Assembly (NCBI GenBank): GCA_001871685.1
Contig: MNVK01000136.1
Coordinates: forward strand, 1 to 16,308
DNA: 16,308 bases
Source of the DNA: Nitrospirae bacterium CG1_02_44_142
Lineage (GTDB): Bacteria; Nitrospirota; Thermodesulfovibrionia; Thermodesulfovibrionales; UBA1546
Direction: 5' to 3'
The position numbers and the translations under genes were made by a program. Shown piece after piece: positions 1 through 7,890 of the stretch; the stretch's first letter is position 1; every line of letters starts with the position of its first letter. Under the pieces are notes generated by a model that ran no database searches, had not been told where the DNA came from, and saw nothing but the letters and a program-made list of their open reading frames with translations.

Positions 1-965
1 TCAATGTCTTCATCTTTCAGCGGCTCACTGCCGTCAATAACCGCTATTACCAAATCCGCATCTTCCATGGCACTGATGCTTCTTTTAACTCCTTCTTTTT
101 CTGCCATGTCATGCGATTCTCTTATCCCTGCTGTGTCAATTATGCGGAGCGGCAGGCCGTTGATATTCAGATATTCTTCAATGGTATCCCTTGTTGTGCC
201 GGGGGTATCCGTAACAATCGCCCGGTCTTTCTGAAGAAGCGCATTAAGGAGCGAAGACTTTCCGACATTAGGCTTTCCCACGATTGTCGCTGCAAGCCCC
301 TCCCTGAAAAACCTGCCTTCATCGTAACTTTTTAAAAGCAACTCAAGCTCTTTCAGGATTGCCGCCGCTGATTCAATAGTCTCTTTCCTTGAACCAAGCC
401 CTATATCCTCTTCCGGAAAATCTATATAAGCCTCAATGAAGACGCAGAGATTTGTAAGCTGTTCCCGGAGATTCAGAATCTTTTCAGAGAGTTTTCCTCT
501 CAGTTGTTCAAGCGCAATCCTGTGCGACTCATCCGTCTTTGCCCTTATGAGGTCCAGCACTGCCTCTGCCTCACTCAGGTCCAGCCTTCCGTTTAAGAAG
601 GCCCTTTTTGTGAACTCTCCGGGTTCAGCAAGCCTTGCCCCGTTTTTAACTGCAAGCTCAAGCACATCTCTCAGAGGCGACATCCCGCCGTGGCAGTTTA
701 TCTCAACAATATCTTCTCTGGTGTAGGTATTTGGCGCGCGCATTACTGAGACAAGCGCCTCATCCACGGCCTCGCTTGTGGCAGGGTCTTTTATAAAGCC
801 GTAGATTATTCTGTGGGAGGCTGAGGCAGAGAGGGTTTTGCCTTTTGGGGAATGAAACAGCCTGTTCGATATCTTTACTGCGTCTTTTCCGCTTAGCCTG
901 ACAATGCCGATTCCGCCTTCTCCGGCAGGGGTAGAAATGGCGGCTATTGTGTCGTCAAGAATCAT
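1..965 (-). CDS. mnmE: tRNA modification GTPase MnmE (3' end beyond window)
   Basis: MnmE (TrmE) with MnmG installs the cnm5/cmnm5 group on wobble U34 of certain tRNAs in the cytoplasm. I read 321 codons from an ATG at 965 (MILDDTIAAISTPAGEGGIG). Residues 1-120 form the folate-binding N-terminal domain, followed by the helical domain. The G domain shows the P-loop GKPNVGKSS (230-238), the switch motif TPGTTRD (254-260) and DTAG (277-280). The NKxD motif and the C-terminal Cys-Gly-Lys end lie beyond the window edge. The usual length is about 450 residues, so roughly 130 are missing. It lies downstream of yidC on the same strand with a 115-nt gap. No Shine-Dalgarno precedes the ATG; a TATACT box sits 7 nt upstream, so it may have its own leaderless transcript. 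Confidence 0.97.
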   Translation of the reverse strand, partial: MILDDTIAAISTPAGEGGIGIVRLSGKDAVKISNRLFHSPKGKTLSASASHRIIYGFIKDPATSEAVDEALVSVMRAPNTYTREDIVEINCHGGMSPLRDVLELAVKNGARLAEPGEFTKRAFLNGRLDLSEAEAVLDLIRAKTDESHRIALEQLRGKLSEKILNLREQLTNLCVFIEAYIDFPEEDIGLGSRKETIESAAAILKELELLLKSYDEGRFFREGLAATIVGKPNVGKSSLLNALLQKDRAIVTDTPGTTRDTIEEYLNINGLPLRIIDTAGIRESHDMAEKEGVKRSISAMEDADLVIAVIDGSEPLKDEDI

Positions 966-978
966 AATTAATAGTATA
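966..978 (-). promoter_or_regulatory. Putative -10 box of mnmE, leaderless arrangement
   Basis: On the minus strand TATACT (978-973) is followed by 7 nt of AT-rich sequence and then the mnmE ATG. A start site 7 nt past the -10 box would fall at the ATG or one base before it. No convincing -35 was found at 17 nt. The reading depends on spacing only, and read-through from yidC is equally possible. Confidence 0.4.
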
Positions 979-1080
979 ACTTACTAATGAGTGTGAAAAT
1001 ATCTTGCAATTGATTTTATGCGCTCCCAAATCCCGATATAGAAAAGTGTCATCATTGATAATGGGGACAGCGGTACTCTT

Positions 1081-2688
1081 TTATGAATCAGCTTTTTCTT
1101 TTGCAAGTTTTCTGTTCACATGAAACTGCTGGACAATTGAGAGAATGTTGTTCACCAGCCAATAAAGGACAAGCCCTGACGCAAAATTAAGAAACATGAA
1201 TGTGAATATAATCGGCATAAGCATCATCATCTTCTGCTGGGAAGGTTCGGCTGACGACGGCGTCATCTTCTGCTGGATGACCATTGTAATTCCCATGGCA
1301 ATCGGCAGCGGACCGACAGCGAAACCGCCAATCAAAGGGAACCACGAAGGTATGTGCCCGAAAAGCGTATCCGGGCCTGCAAGGTCTGTTATCCAGAGAA
1401 TGAACGGCGCGCCCCTCAATTCAATGGCGATTGATAATATCTTATATAACGCAAAGAATACGGGAATCTGCAAAAGCATAGGAAGACAGCCGCCGAGCGG
1501 ATTCACTTTATATTTTTTATAAAGCTCCATGGTCTCTTTCTGCATCTTCTGGGGGTCTTTCTTATATTTTTCTTTTATCTCAGCCATCTTCGGCTGTATC
1601 TCCTGCATCTTTCTCATAGACGCCTGGCTTTTATTTATAAGCGGGATAAAAGGGATTCGGGTGACTATTGTCAAGAGCACTATGGCCCAGCCGTAGTTGC
1701 CCAGAAATTTGTGAAAGAATTTCATCAGCCAGAACAGAGGTCTTGATATGATGGAGAAAAAACCGAAATCAATGATATGCTCAAGCCCGACATTTAATTT
1801 TTTTAGATTGTCGTGTTCTTTCGGCCCGGCATAGACGATAAAATTATTAATGCCGGATTTCCCCTTGAATGCTATAACTGATGCATCCTGAACCTTCCAG
1901 GCAGCTGCTTCATCCATCTGAGTTACCGGCACAATAGCCGAGAAAAAATATTTATCCTCGCGGGCAATCCATCTCAGCCCGCCCTGATAGCTTTTTGTCT
2001 CGCTTAGTTTTTTTGCGTCAAATTCTATCCTCTCTGCGTCCTTCAGGAGCACAGGGCCGAGATGAGCTGACGTGTCTTTTCTGTCATGAATTCCGAAGTC
2101 AGTGCCTGTCGTTATCCAGTATTCAGGCAATCCCGCAACTTCATCCTTAAGGTCAATCTTATAACTGTCATTATAAAAGGTGTAAGTTCTTTTTATGGAA
2201 TATTTGGAGGCTGCATATTCAAAAACGACAGCGCCTGTATTTGTGTTTTCATCAAGTTTCATATCCCTGCCTGAGATTTTGAAATTGGCATTTGCAAGGT
2301 TAAAGTTATTCTGCGAACCTATGCTGAGAGGCTGATAAACACTCTGGCCTTGCTGAAGGATAACAGACAGCCCATCTTTATCTTTATACTTTTTTAATTC
2401 CCATTTTTTAATCGTTCCGCCTATTGATGAGAGCGTTGCAGAATAAAGACCTGTTTCAATCCTTACCTCTTTTTCTTCTGCATGGGATACTGCCGGCTCT
2501 GGAACAGGAACGGAATCCGCCTTAGGCGGAGACTTCACAGCTTCCTGTTGTTTGCTTTCTTTCTTTTCTTCTTGCGCCTGCTCCGGCAGCGGCTGCTTCT
2601 GCGGCTGAGGAGGAAATAAAAATTGATACCCTACGAGGATGATTATTGAAAAAATTATAGCTATAAGTGTTCTTTTTTCTGTTCCCAT
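1081..2688 (-). CDS. yidC: Membrane protein insertase YidC
   Basis: YidC inserts and folds inner-membrane proteins, alone or with SecYEG. The 535 residues fit the Gram-negative form. There is an N-terminal membrane segment (about 7-25), a low-complexity Lys/Glu/Pro linker (30-75), a large periplasmic beta domain (about 75-310), and a conserved C-terminal insertase core with five expected membrane segments. The core includes the groove arginine in the stretch TIVTRIPFIPL and the NPLGGCLPMLLQIPVFFALY region. The start at 2688 gives the typical MGTEKRTLIA opening, and AAGG lies a few bases upstream. The yidD stop is 8 nt before this start, so the two are surely co-transcribed. The linker contains a 15-bp perfect palindrome (2516-2530). 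No jag gene follows. Confidence 0.98.
   Translation of the reverse strand: MGTEKRTLIAIIFSIIILVGYQFLFPPQPQKQPLPEQAQEEKKESKQQEAVKSPPKADSVPVPEPAVSHAEEKEVRIETGLYSATLSSIGGTIKKWELKKYKDKDGLSVILQQGQSVYQPLSIGSQNNFNLANANFKISGRDMKLDENTNTGAVVFEYAASKYSIKRTYTFYNDSYKIDLKDEVAGLPEYWITTGTDFGIHDRKDTSAHLGPVLLKDAERIEFDAKKLSETKSYQGGLRWIAREDKYFFSAIVPVTQMDEAAAWKVQDASVIAFKGKSGINNFIVYAGPKEHDNLKKLNVGLEHIIDFGFFSIISRPLFWLMKFFHKFLGNYGWAIVLLTIVTRIPFIPLINKSQASMRKMQEIQPKMAEIKEKYKKDPQKMQKETMELYKKYKVNPLGGCLPMLLQIPVFFALYKILSIAIELRGAPFILWITDLAGPDTLFGHIPSWFPLIGGFAVGPLPIAMGITMVIQQKMTPSSAEPSQQKMMMLMPIIFTFMFLNFASGLVLYWLVNNILSIVQQFHVNRKLAKEKADS
2516..2530. repeat. Short palindrome TCCGCCT-T-AGGCGGA inside yidC
   Basis: Seven-base arms with a one-base centre form a perfect inverted repeat in the disordered linker region of yidC. 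The same core, CGCCTNAGGCG, occurs at 7406-7416 in the TPR-protein gene and at 16102-16112 in an intergenic stretch, so this looks like a dispersed repeat rather than chance. Confidence 0.6.
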
Positions 2689-2696
2689 TGCCTTGC

Positions 2697-2918
2697 TTAC
2701 CTTACCGGGTCATAGCCGCCGCTATGAAACGGATGACACCTGAGTATTCTCCTTAATGAAAGATAACTGCCTTTTACTGCGCCGTATTTTTCTATTGCCT
2801 CTGCTGAATATTCAGAACAGGTAGGCGCAAACCGGCAGCTGCGGGGCAGTAATGGCGAGATTGCATATTTATAGAGCGAGATAGCCCCCAATAAAATATT
2901 TTTAATTGTATCTCCCAC
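2697..2918 (-). CDS. yidD: Membrane protein insertion efficiency factor YidD
   Basis: YidD is a small membrane-associated protein that assists YidC-dependent insertion. The 73-residue product shows the family signature SCRFAPTCSEYS and a second block, LRRILRCHPFHSGGYDPV, with the conserved cysteines. An N-terminal amphipathic helix (about residues 4-22) probably binds the inner membrane. The start is GTG at 2918, with AGGAG about 8 nt upstream. It lies between rpmH (91-nt gap) and yidC (8-nt gap). In most bacteria rnpA ends at or near the yidD start; here no rnpA reading frame is present. Confidence 0.96.
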   Translation of the reverse strand: MGDTIKNILLGAISLYKYAISPLLPRSCRFAPTCSEYSAEAIEKYGAVKGSYLSLRRILRCHPFHSGGYDPVR

Positions 2919-3009
2919 CTTGCACTCCTATACTTTAGACGTCCAAGCCGCTCACATTAATTAATAAGGTTCATAGACGTAACGCCCTGTCTGCGATAAG
3001 AATAAAAGA

Positions 3010-3150
3010 TTAAACGGTCAGCTTTTTTCTGCCCTTTGCCCTTTTTCTTTGAAGGACATCGCGTCCTCCCTTTGAACTCGTGCGCTCCAGGAAGCCGTGC
3101 GTCCGTTTCCTTTTAATCTTGTGAGGATGATATGTAGTATAAGTTCCCAT
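3010..3150 (-). CDS. rpmH: 50S ribosomal protein L34
   Basis: L34 is a small basic protein of the large ribosomal subunit. The 46-residue frame reads MGTYTTYHPHKIKRKRTHGF and ends KGRKKLTV, matching the family signature (HKIKRKRTHGF, then a TSSKGGRDVLQRKRAKG segment). It is shorter than common ORF cut-offs and is overlapped by a longer spurious frame (3018-3296) in another phase, so an automatic call could miss it. GGAG sits about 8 nt before the ATG at 3150. A sigma70-like promoter lies directly upstream. It is the first gene of the rpmH-yidD-yidC-mnmE block. Confidence 0.96.
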   Translation of the reverse strand: MGTYTTYHPHKIKRKRTHGFLERTSSKGGRDVLQRKRAKGRKKLTV

Positions 3151-3162
3151 TGTTTTTCTCCA

Positions 3163-3199
3163 GTCCGAAAGTATATCTTTTTGCCCGGAATAAAGTCAA
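3163..3199 (-). promoter_or_regulatory. Sigma70-type promoter of rpmH
   Basis: TTGACT (3199-3194) and TATACT (3175-3170) are separated by 18 nt. The expected start near 3163 leaves a leader of about 13 nt that just contains the GGAG ribosome site. This probably drives the whole rpmH-yidD-yidC block. Confidence 0.7.
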
Positions 3200-3282
3200 G
3201 AATGCGAAATTTACTGTCAAGCCAAAATGAACCGGCGGAGAGAGTGAGATGAGGCCCTATAATTTTCTCCCTGATAAATATG

Positions 3283-6200
3283 CTATGCCTCTGCAAGCTG
3301 CATTGAGATAACCTTTGACACGCCGGGCTCTTCCATTGTTATTCCGTAGATGTAGTCAGACGCATCCATTGTTACCCTGTTATGCGTTATCACTATGAGT
3401 TGAATATCCTTTGAAAATTCTCTCAGCATTCTGCCGAATCTTTCGGTACTGGAGTCGTCCAGCGGCGCATCCGCCTCATCAAGAATGCAGAGCGGAGTGG
3501 GTTTTATAAGGAAACTTGCGAATAGAAGAGACATGGCCGTCAGAGCTTTTTCTCCGCCTGAAAGAAGGCTTATGTTCTGCAGCTTTTTGCCCGGAGGCTG
3601 CGCAATTATATCTATGCCTGTTTCAAGGATATTGCTTTCATCCGTAAGAATAAGCTCTGCCCTTCCTCCTCCAAATAGTGAGAGGAAGACCTCGGAGAAT
3701 TTTACCTTTAGCGCCTCAAATGCCTCTCTTAGTTTTTTCCTCGTTGTGCTGTTTATCTTTGTTATCGCATCTTCAAGTTCGGCAATTGATTTATTGAGGT
3801 CGTCCTGCTGTTTTAAGAGAAATTCATATCGCACAGTCAGTTCTTCATATTCTTCAAGCGTACCGAGATTTACAGCGCCGAGTTCCTGTATCTTCGCCTT
3901 CAATTCAACCAGCCGCTCTTCATCTTCCGGCAGGAGAGGCTCTGTCTCAAACGAATCTATCTCTGTTCCGTAATTCTGCCTTATATTCCCGGTCAGGTTT
4001 TCAATCTTCAGTATGTGCTCTGCTCTCTCCACATCCAGGCTTGAGACTCTTTCTGAGAGGGCGTCTATCTCCTGCCTGAGCGCCTTGACGGCCTGCTCGT
4101 TTGAGAGCATACTCTGGTTTTCCTGTTCAAGCGCATCTTTCCTTGCAGATATATCATCCCTCAGCCTGTCTGCGTCTAAAACCACGCCTTTGACCTTATC
4201 TTCATTCTCGCCTAATTCCGTCTCTCTCTGCAAGATGCGCTCTTCCACAGACTTTGTCTCTTCGCTTAGTAAATTGCCCTTCCGCAGCAGTTCTTCGAGG
4301 GCGCTGCCTGTTGTTTCTATTTCCTTCTGCACCGCTTCTATTTTCTCTCTGCCGGATGTTATTGACAGCCTGACGTCTGTTACATACGAGCGGTTTTCTT
4401 CGTAATTCAGCTTCTTCCGGCTTATATCTTCCAAGAGGGCTGCCATATCTTTTTCTATGATATTCTTTTCTGATTCCCCGGCATTTATTGCGGCTTCCTT
4501 TTCGCTTATCATATTTTTGAGCGCTTCTTTCTCCCTTGCAATTTCCTCAAGCTCTATTGAAAGGTAGGCAAGTTTTCTGTCTGTCCTGTCTTTCTCCTCC
4601 TGATAGTTTGAAGATGTAAGCCTTGAAAGCGACATCTCTTTTTCCGCATTAACTATTGCAGCGGCAATATCTCTTACAGCCGATTCCTTCTCGGAAAGTT
4701 CCTGTTGAAACCTGTTAATGTCTTCCTGCAATTGAGCTGTTAGACTTGTCTTCTGCCCTATTAACTCCTCAATTTCCCTGACCTCCCTTTTCCTTTTTAA
4801 AACCCCCCTGCCTTCTCCGCCTATGACAGCGCCTGAAGGTTCAACTATCTCGCCGTCAAGGGTTACAAATAAGCAGCCGCTCCGTAATTCCCTCATTGCA
4901 AGGGCTGTCTTCAGGTCTTTTACAATGAGGATATTTCTCAGAAGATTTTTTGCTATATCTGTAAACTCTGCATCAACCTTTACAAAGTCTATGGCCTTTC
5001 CGATTATGCCGGGGGGGGCATCAAAGGATTCATCAGCTATTTTGGAACCAAGCGGGATGAAAGACATCCTGCCTGCGCCCTTTGATTTCAAAGTGGCGAT
5101 AGCAGCCTCAATATCATCAAGGGACTTAAGTATAAAAGAATTGATTTTTTCCGAGAGTGAGTTTTCAACCGCCTTTTCATATTCAGGTTCAACATTAAGT
5201 ATATCTGCGAGCGAAGAGACGATATGAAGATTAGCTCCCTCCATAAGAATCTCGCGGGTAGGGGCGTCAAGAACAAGTTCCTTTAAAGACTCCATACGGG
5301 ATATGTTTGATGCCAGGCCTTCTTTTGTTTGTGATATCTCATCTCTGAGACGTTCAATCTTCTCCCTCACGGAAGATACCTCTGCGGCATATACATTTTT
5401 CTTTTCACTGAGCAGAAGAACCTCGCCGCTTTTGTCACGGAGAGAACCTTCCACATCTATAATTGATAAATCAATTTCGCCTAAAACTTTTTTTGAATCC
5501 CCGGCGTCTATTATCAGCGCAGCCTCTTTTCTCTCTAATGCCTCAAGGGACGCCTGCATTCTGCCTGTCTCATTTCTGAGTGCGCTCAGTTCCTCTGAGG
5601 AGCTGAATGCCTTTCTGCGCCTTGAATCTACGGAACTTTCTTTTTCTAAAAGTTCATTTTCTATTAATTCAACAAGCTCATTCTTTATTTTAAGCTCTTC
5701 TTTAAGCCCTTCTACATCCGCAGAAAGCCTTGCCTCTGTCCCTTTCATACCGTTTAGCTTTTCTGACAACTCTTTCCCCTTGGCTTCAAACTCGTCCTTC
5801 TGCATAAAGAGCTTTGAAAGATATTCTTTCAGGTTGTCTCTCTCCGTATTAAGCACAGCGATTAACCTCTCGGTTTCCGCTATTGTTTTTTCTACATCCC
5901 TGAATTCCTGCTGTATTATTTCAAGGGATTTTTCTTTTTCAAGGATGGCCAGGCGGTTTATTTCTGAAATGTTTTCAATCTTTGTGAGTTCAGCCTTCTT
6001 CATCCCCTCGTTTTCTTTAAGGACATTGTATTCTGCAAGTATCCTTTCCAATGATTCTTTTAGCGTCTGGTAATCTCTCTTTGCAATCTTGAGTTCTATT
6101 GTCCTCGCCTCCGCCGAAAGTTTCTTATATCTCGCCGCTTTTTTGGCCTGACGGTCCAGCGCATTTATCTGTCTTTTTATCTCTGAAACAATATCATTTA

Positions 6201-6783
6201 TCCGCTGCAGATTTAATCTTGACGCCTCAAGTTTATTCTGAGCCTCTGTCTTCCTGACCTTGTATTTCATCACGCCGGCGACTTCCTCTATGATGAACCT
6301 TCTGTCCTGCGGCTTGGAATTGAGTATGGCTGCTATCCTGTCCTGTTCAAGTATGGAATAGCTCTTCACTTCAAGCCCGGTATCCAGGAACAGGTCTTTT
6401 ATGTCTTTAAGCCGGCATGCGGATTTGTTTGCCATATACTCGCTCTCGCCGGATCTGTAGAGCCTTCTTGTTACAGATGTGGAGTTCTGGGGGTCATTGC
6501 CGTTGTCCTGCGTGGGGTCTCCCATGCCTGATACAACAAGGGTTACCTCCGCCATCCCTTTGGGTTTTTTTGAGGAAGAGCCGTTGAATATCACTTCCTC
6601 CATCTTTCCGCCCCTCAGGCTCTTTGCGCTCTGCTCGCCTAATGCCCAGCGGAAGGCATCCACTACATTGCTCTTTCCGCAGCCGTTGGGCCCGACGATG
6701 CACGTAATCCCGGGATGGAGATTAAACACAGTTCTTTCGGAGAAAGACTTAAAACCTATGAGTTCGATTTTTTCTATACGCAT
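3283..6783 (-). CDS. smc: Chromosome segregation protein SMC
   Basis: SMC is the ATPase of the bacterial condensin (with ScpA and ScpB), which loops and organises the chromosome. The 1166 residues match the usual length of about 1150-1190. The opening MRIEKIELIGFKSF is the family start. Walker A GPNGCGKS is at 31-38. Two long Glu/Lys/Leu-rich coiled-coil arms (about 165-500 and 660-1010) flank a hinge at about 505-655 that includes GAGRMSFIPLG and a GGEGRG stretch. The C-terminal head has the ABC signature LSGGE (1074-1078) and Walker B LCILDEAD (1098-1105). No Shine-Dalgarno is visible before the ATG. scpA and scpB are not in the window. The many plus-strand frames across it are antisense shadows. 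Confidence 0.98.
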   Translation of the reverse strand: MRIEKIELIGFKSFSERTVFNLHPGITCIVGPNGCGKSNVVDAFRWALGEQSAKSLRGGKMEEVIFNGSSSKKPKGMAEVTLVVSGMGDPTQDNGNDPQNSTSVTRRLYRSGESEYMANKSACRLKDIKDLFLDTGLEVKSYSILEQDRIAAILNSKPQDRRFIIEEVAGVMKYKVRKTEAQNKLEASRLNLQRINDIVSEIKRQINALDRQAKKAARYKKLSAEARTIELKIAKRDYQTLKESLERILAEYNVLKENEGMKKAELTKIENISEINRLAILEKEKSLEIIQQEFRDVEKTIAETERLIAVLNTERDNLKEYLSKLFMQKDEFEAKGKELSEKLNGMKGTEARLSADVEGLKEELKIKNELVELIENELLEKESSVDSRRRKAFSSSEELSALRNETGRMQASLEALERKEAALIIDAGDSKKVLGEIDLSIIDVEGSLRDKSGEVLLLSEKKNVYAAEVSSVREKIERLRDEISQTKEGLASNISRMESLKELVLDAPTREILMEGANLHIVSSLADILNVEPEYEKAVENSLSEKINSFILKSLDDIEAAIATLKSKGAGRMSFIPLGSKIADESFDAPPGIIGKAIDFVKVDAEFTDIAKNLLRNILIVKDLKTALAMRELRSGCLFVTLDGEIVEPSGAVIGGEGRGVLKRKREVREIEELIGQKTSLTAQLQEDINRFQQELSEKESAVRDIAAAIVNAEKEMSLSRLTSSNYQEEKDRTDRKLAYLSIELEEIAREKEALKNMISEKEAAINAGESEKNIIEKDMAALLEDISRKKLNYEENRSYVTDVRLSITSGREKIEAVQKEIETTGSALEELLRKGNLLSEETKSVEERILQRETELGENEDKVKGVVLDADRLRDDISARKDALEQENQSMLSNEQAVKALRQEIDALSERVSSLDVERAEHILKIENLTGNIRQNYGTEIDSFETEPLLPEDEERLVELKAKIQELGAVNLGTLEEYEELTVRYEFLLKQQDDLNKSIAELEDAITKINSTTRKKLREAFEALKVKFSEVFLSLFGGGRAELILTDESNILETGIDIIAQPPGKKLQNISLLSGGEKALTAMSLLFASFLIKPTPLCILDEADAPLDDSSTERFGRMLREFSKDIQLIVITHNRVTMDASDYIYGITMEEPGVSKVISMQLAEA

Positions 6784-6803
6784 AAGAAAATTTAGCAGCG
6801 AAT

Positions 6804-6839
6804 TTTATGTAGTATAACCTAAGAATATGTTCCTGACAA
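6804..6839 (-). promoter_or_regulatory. Sigma70-type promoter of smc
   Basis: TTGTCA (6839-6834) is followed by a 17-nt spacer and TATACT (6816-6811). The predicted start near 6804 gives a leader of about 20 nt before the smc ATG at 6783. That leader has no clear Shine-Dalgarno. Confidence 0.65.
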
Positions 6840-6873
6840 GTCTATTTAGGGTCTATCATAAACCTGATTTGTC

Positions 6874-6966
6874 TGTCATTCTCACGAAAGTGGGAATCCA
6901 GTCAAGCCAATAGGCTCTATATTCCTGCTGGAGTTTATCCCGTACTTGATACGAGACAGGAATGAC
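6874..6966. repeat. Intergenic inverted-repeat (MITE-like) element
   Basis: The element begins TGTCATTCTCACGAAAGTGG and ends ACAGGAATGAC, so its ends are inverted copies of each other. The left arm folds by itself as TTCTCAC-GAAA-GTGGGAA. The right arm pairs ATTCCTG (6921-6927) with CAGGAAT (6957-6963). It fills the gap between smc and the TPR-protein gene. It resembles the common dispersed GTCATTCC...GGAATGAC repeats of many Gram-negative genomes. Confidence 0.65.
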
Positions 6967-6977
6967 GCAAAGGTAAT

Positions 6978-7727
6978 TTATTCTGCGGGAGGCAAATCGC
7001 TTTTGCTCCTTTTTTTTCTGTACAAAATAAACCCGACAGCCAAAACAATAATTACCAGAATGGCTCCTAAAGCAATCAGGACTTCCGTAGCAACAAAAGG
7101 CGGTTCTTTTTTAAATTTGAGCAAGGATTCCATCTTGGACGGCGGCTGCATTGGTTTTAATGGCTCGGCTTTTTGCGGCTCAACTTTCTTTGGCTCTTGT
7201 GCGGATGGTTTCTTTGCCGCAGCGGCAGACGCCGTTTTTTCCTTAATAGGTTTTGAGGTTTCAGGTTTTTGAGGCAGGGTCTTCTTTGAAGGAACAGGTT
7301 CCTTCTTTGCCTCCTGCTGTTTTACCTTTGTTTCGGAGACAGGCGGCTTCTCTGCATCAGGCGCCTTTTCAACTGATGGTTTCTCTGCATCTTCAGGCTT
7401 AGTCCCGCCTAAGGCGGAAGGCGTTTTCTTTATCAGCCCGGCTTTTTCAAGCGAAAACTCAGGGTCAAGCAGGTATGCCTCTTTAAAGTATTCATTTGCC
7501 TCTTCAAATTTTCCGAGCTTATAAAGCGCATAGCCAAGCAGGTAATAGCCAGACGGGTCTGGATTCTTTTGCGTCTGCTCTTTTAAAACCTCAACAGCTT
7601 CTTTGTATTTTTTGCTGTTGTAATATTTAAGAGCATTTGCATACCCTGCATTCTCTGCCGCAAAAGTTATGTCATACACCGCAGATAATGCAAAAAACAT
7701 AAGGACGACAAAAATAATCTTTTTCAT
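6978..7727 (-). CDS. TPR-repeat protein with signal peptide and C-terminal membrane anchor
   Basis: No named function is recognised. The 249-residue protein has an N-terminal signal sequence (1-23, ending near ITFA-A). Two tetratricopeptide-like helical pairs follow (about 28-95, with NALKYYNSKKYKEAVEVLK and GYALYKLGKFEEANEYFKEA). Next is a long Lys/Pro/Glu/Ala-rich linker (about 100-205). One hydrophobic segment (about 217-236) is followed by basic RKKRSK. The layout suggests a periplasmic TPR scaffold tied to the inner membrane. Start at 7727 with GAGGAGA upstream. A short palindrome (7406-7416 core) lies inside the linker codons. It has its own promoter and does not appear to share an operon with smc. 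Confidence 0.8.
   Translation of the reverse strand: MKKIIFVVLMFFALSAVYDITFAAENAGYANALKYYNSKKYKEAVEVLKEQTQKNPDPSGYYLLGYALYKLGKFEEANEYFKEAYLLDPEFSLEKAGLIKKTPSALGGTKPEDAEKPSVEKAPDAEKPPVSETKVKQQEAKKEPVPSKKTLPQKPETSKPIKEKTASAAAAKKPSAQEPKKVEPQKAEPLKPMQPPSKMESLLKFKKEPPFVATEVLIALGAILVIIVLAVGFILYRKKRSKSDLPPAE
7405..7417. repeat. Short palindrome CCGCCT-A-AGGCGG in the TPR gene
   Basis: A perfect 6-bp-arm palindrome sits at the start of the low-complexity linker. It shares its core with the copies at 2516-2530 and 16102-16112. Confidence 0.5.
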
Positions 7728-7763
7728 AAGCGTCTCCTCATCCGATAAGACATTTCAAGCTAA

Positions 7764-7782
7764 GCCCCGAGCAGCTCGGGGC
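7764..7782. repeat. GC-rich perfect hairpin GCCCCGAG-CAG-CTCGGGGC
   Basis: Eight-base arms and a 3-base loop lie between ilvA and the TPR gene, with an extra flanking pair CAAGC/GCTTG (7756-7760, 7787-7791). No T-run follows on either strand, so it is not a standard intrinsic terminator. It would lie in the 5' leader of the TPR gene if the promoter at 7813-7841 is used. Confidence 0.6.
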
Positions 7783-7812
7783 ATCCCGCTTGTTTCACTG
7801 TGTCCTGTCAAT

Positions 7813-7841
7813 AGGATAATTCCAGTTGCAAAATTTTTCAA
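7813..7841 (-). promoter_or_regulatory. Putative promoter of the TPR-protein gene
   Basis: TTGAAA (7841-7836), a 17-nt spacer and TATCCT (7818-7813) fit a sigma70 promoter. The resulting leader of about 80 nt would contain the GC-rich hairpin at 7764-7782. Confidence 0.5.
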
Positions 7842-7890
7842 GTTATATTCTGCTTAATTCCCATTCCCTGCCTTTGAAGAAAAGGGCGGC

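Noticed and set aside
3018..3296. 92-codon minus-strand frame overlapping the end of smc
   Set aside because: It covers the rpmH promoter and most of rpmH in a different phase, has no family similarity and no ribosome site. L34 is certain here.
5303..6073. 256-codon plus-strand frame inside smc
   Set aside because: It is Ser/Phe-rich, the typical antisense image of Glu/Lys-rich coiled coil; the same holds for other plus-strand frames at 3485-5227 and 6479-6817.
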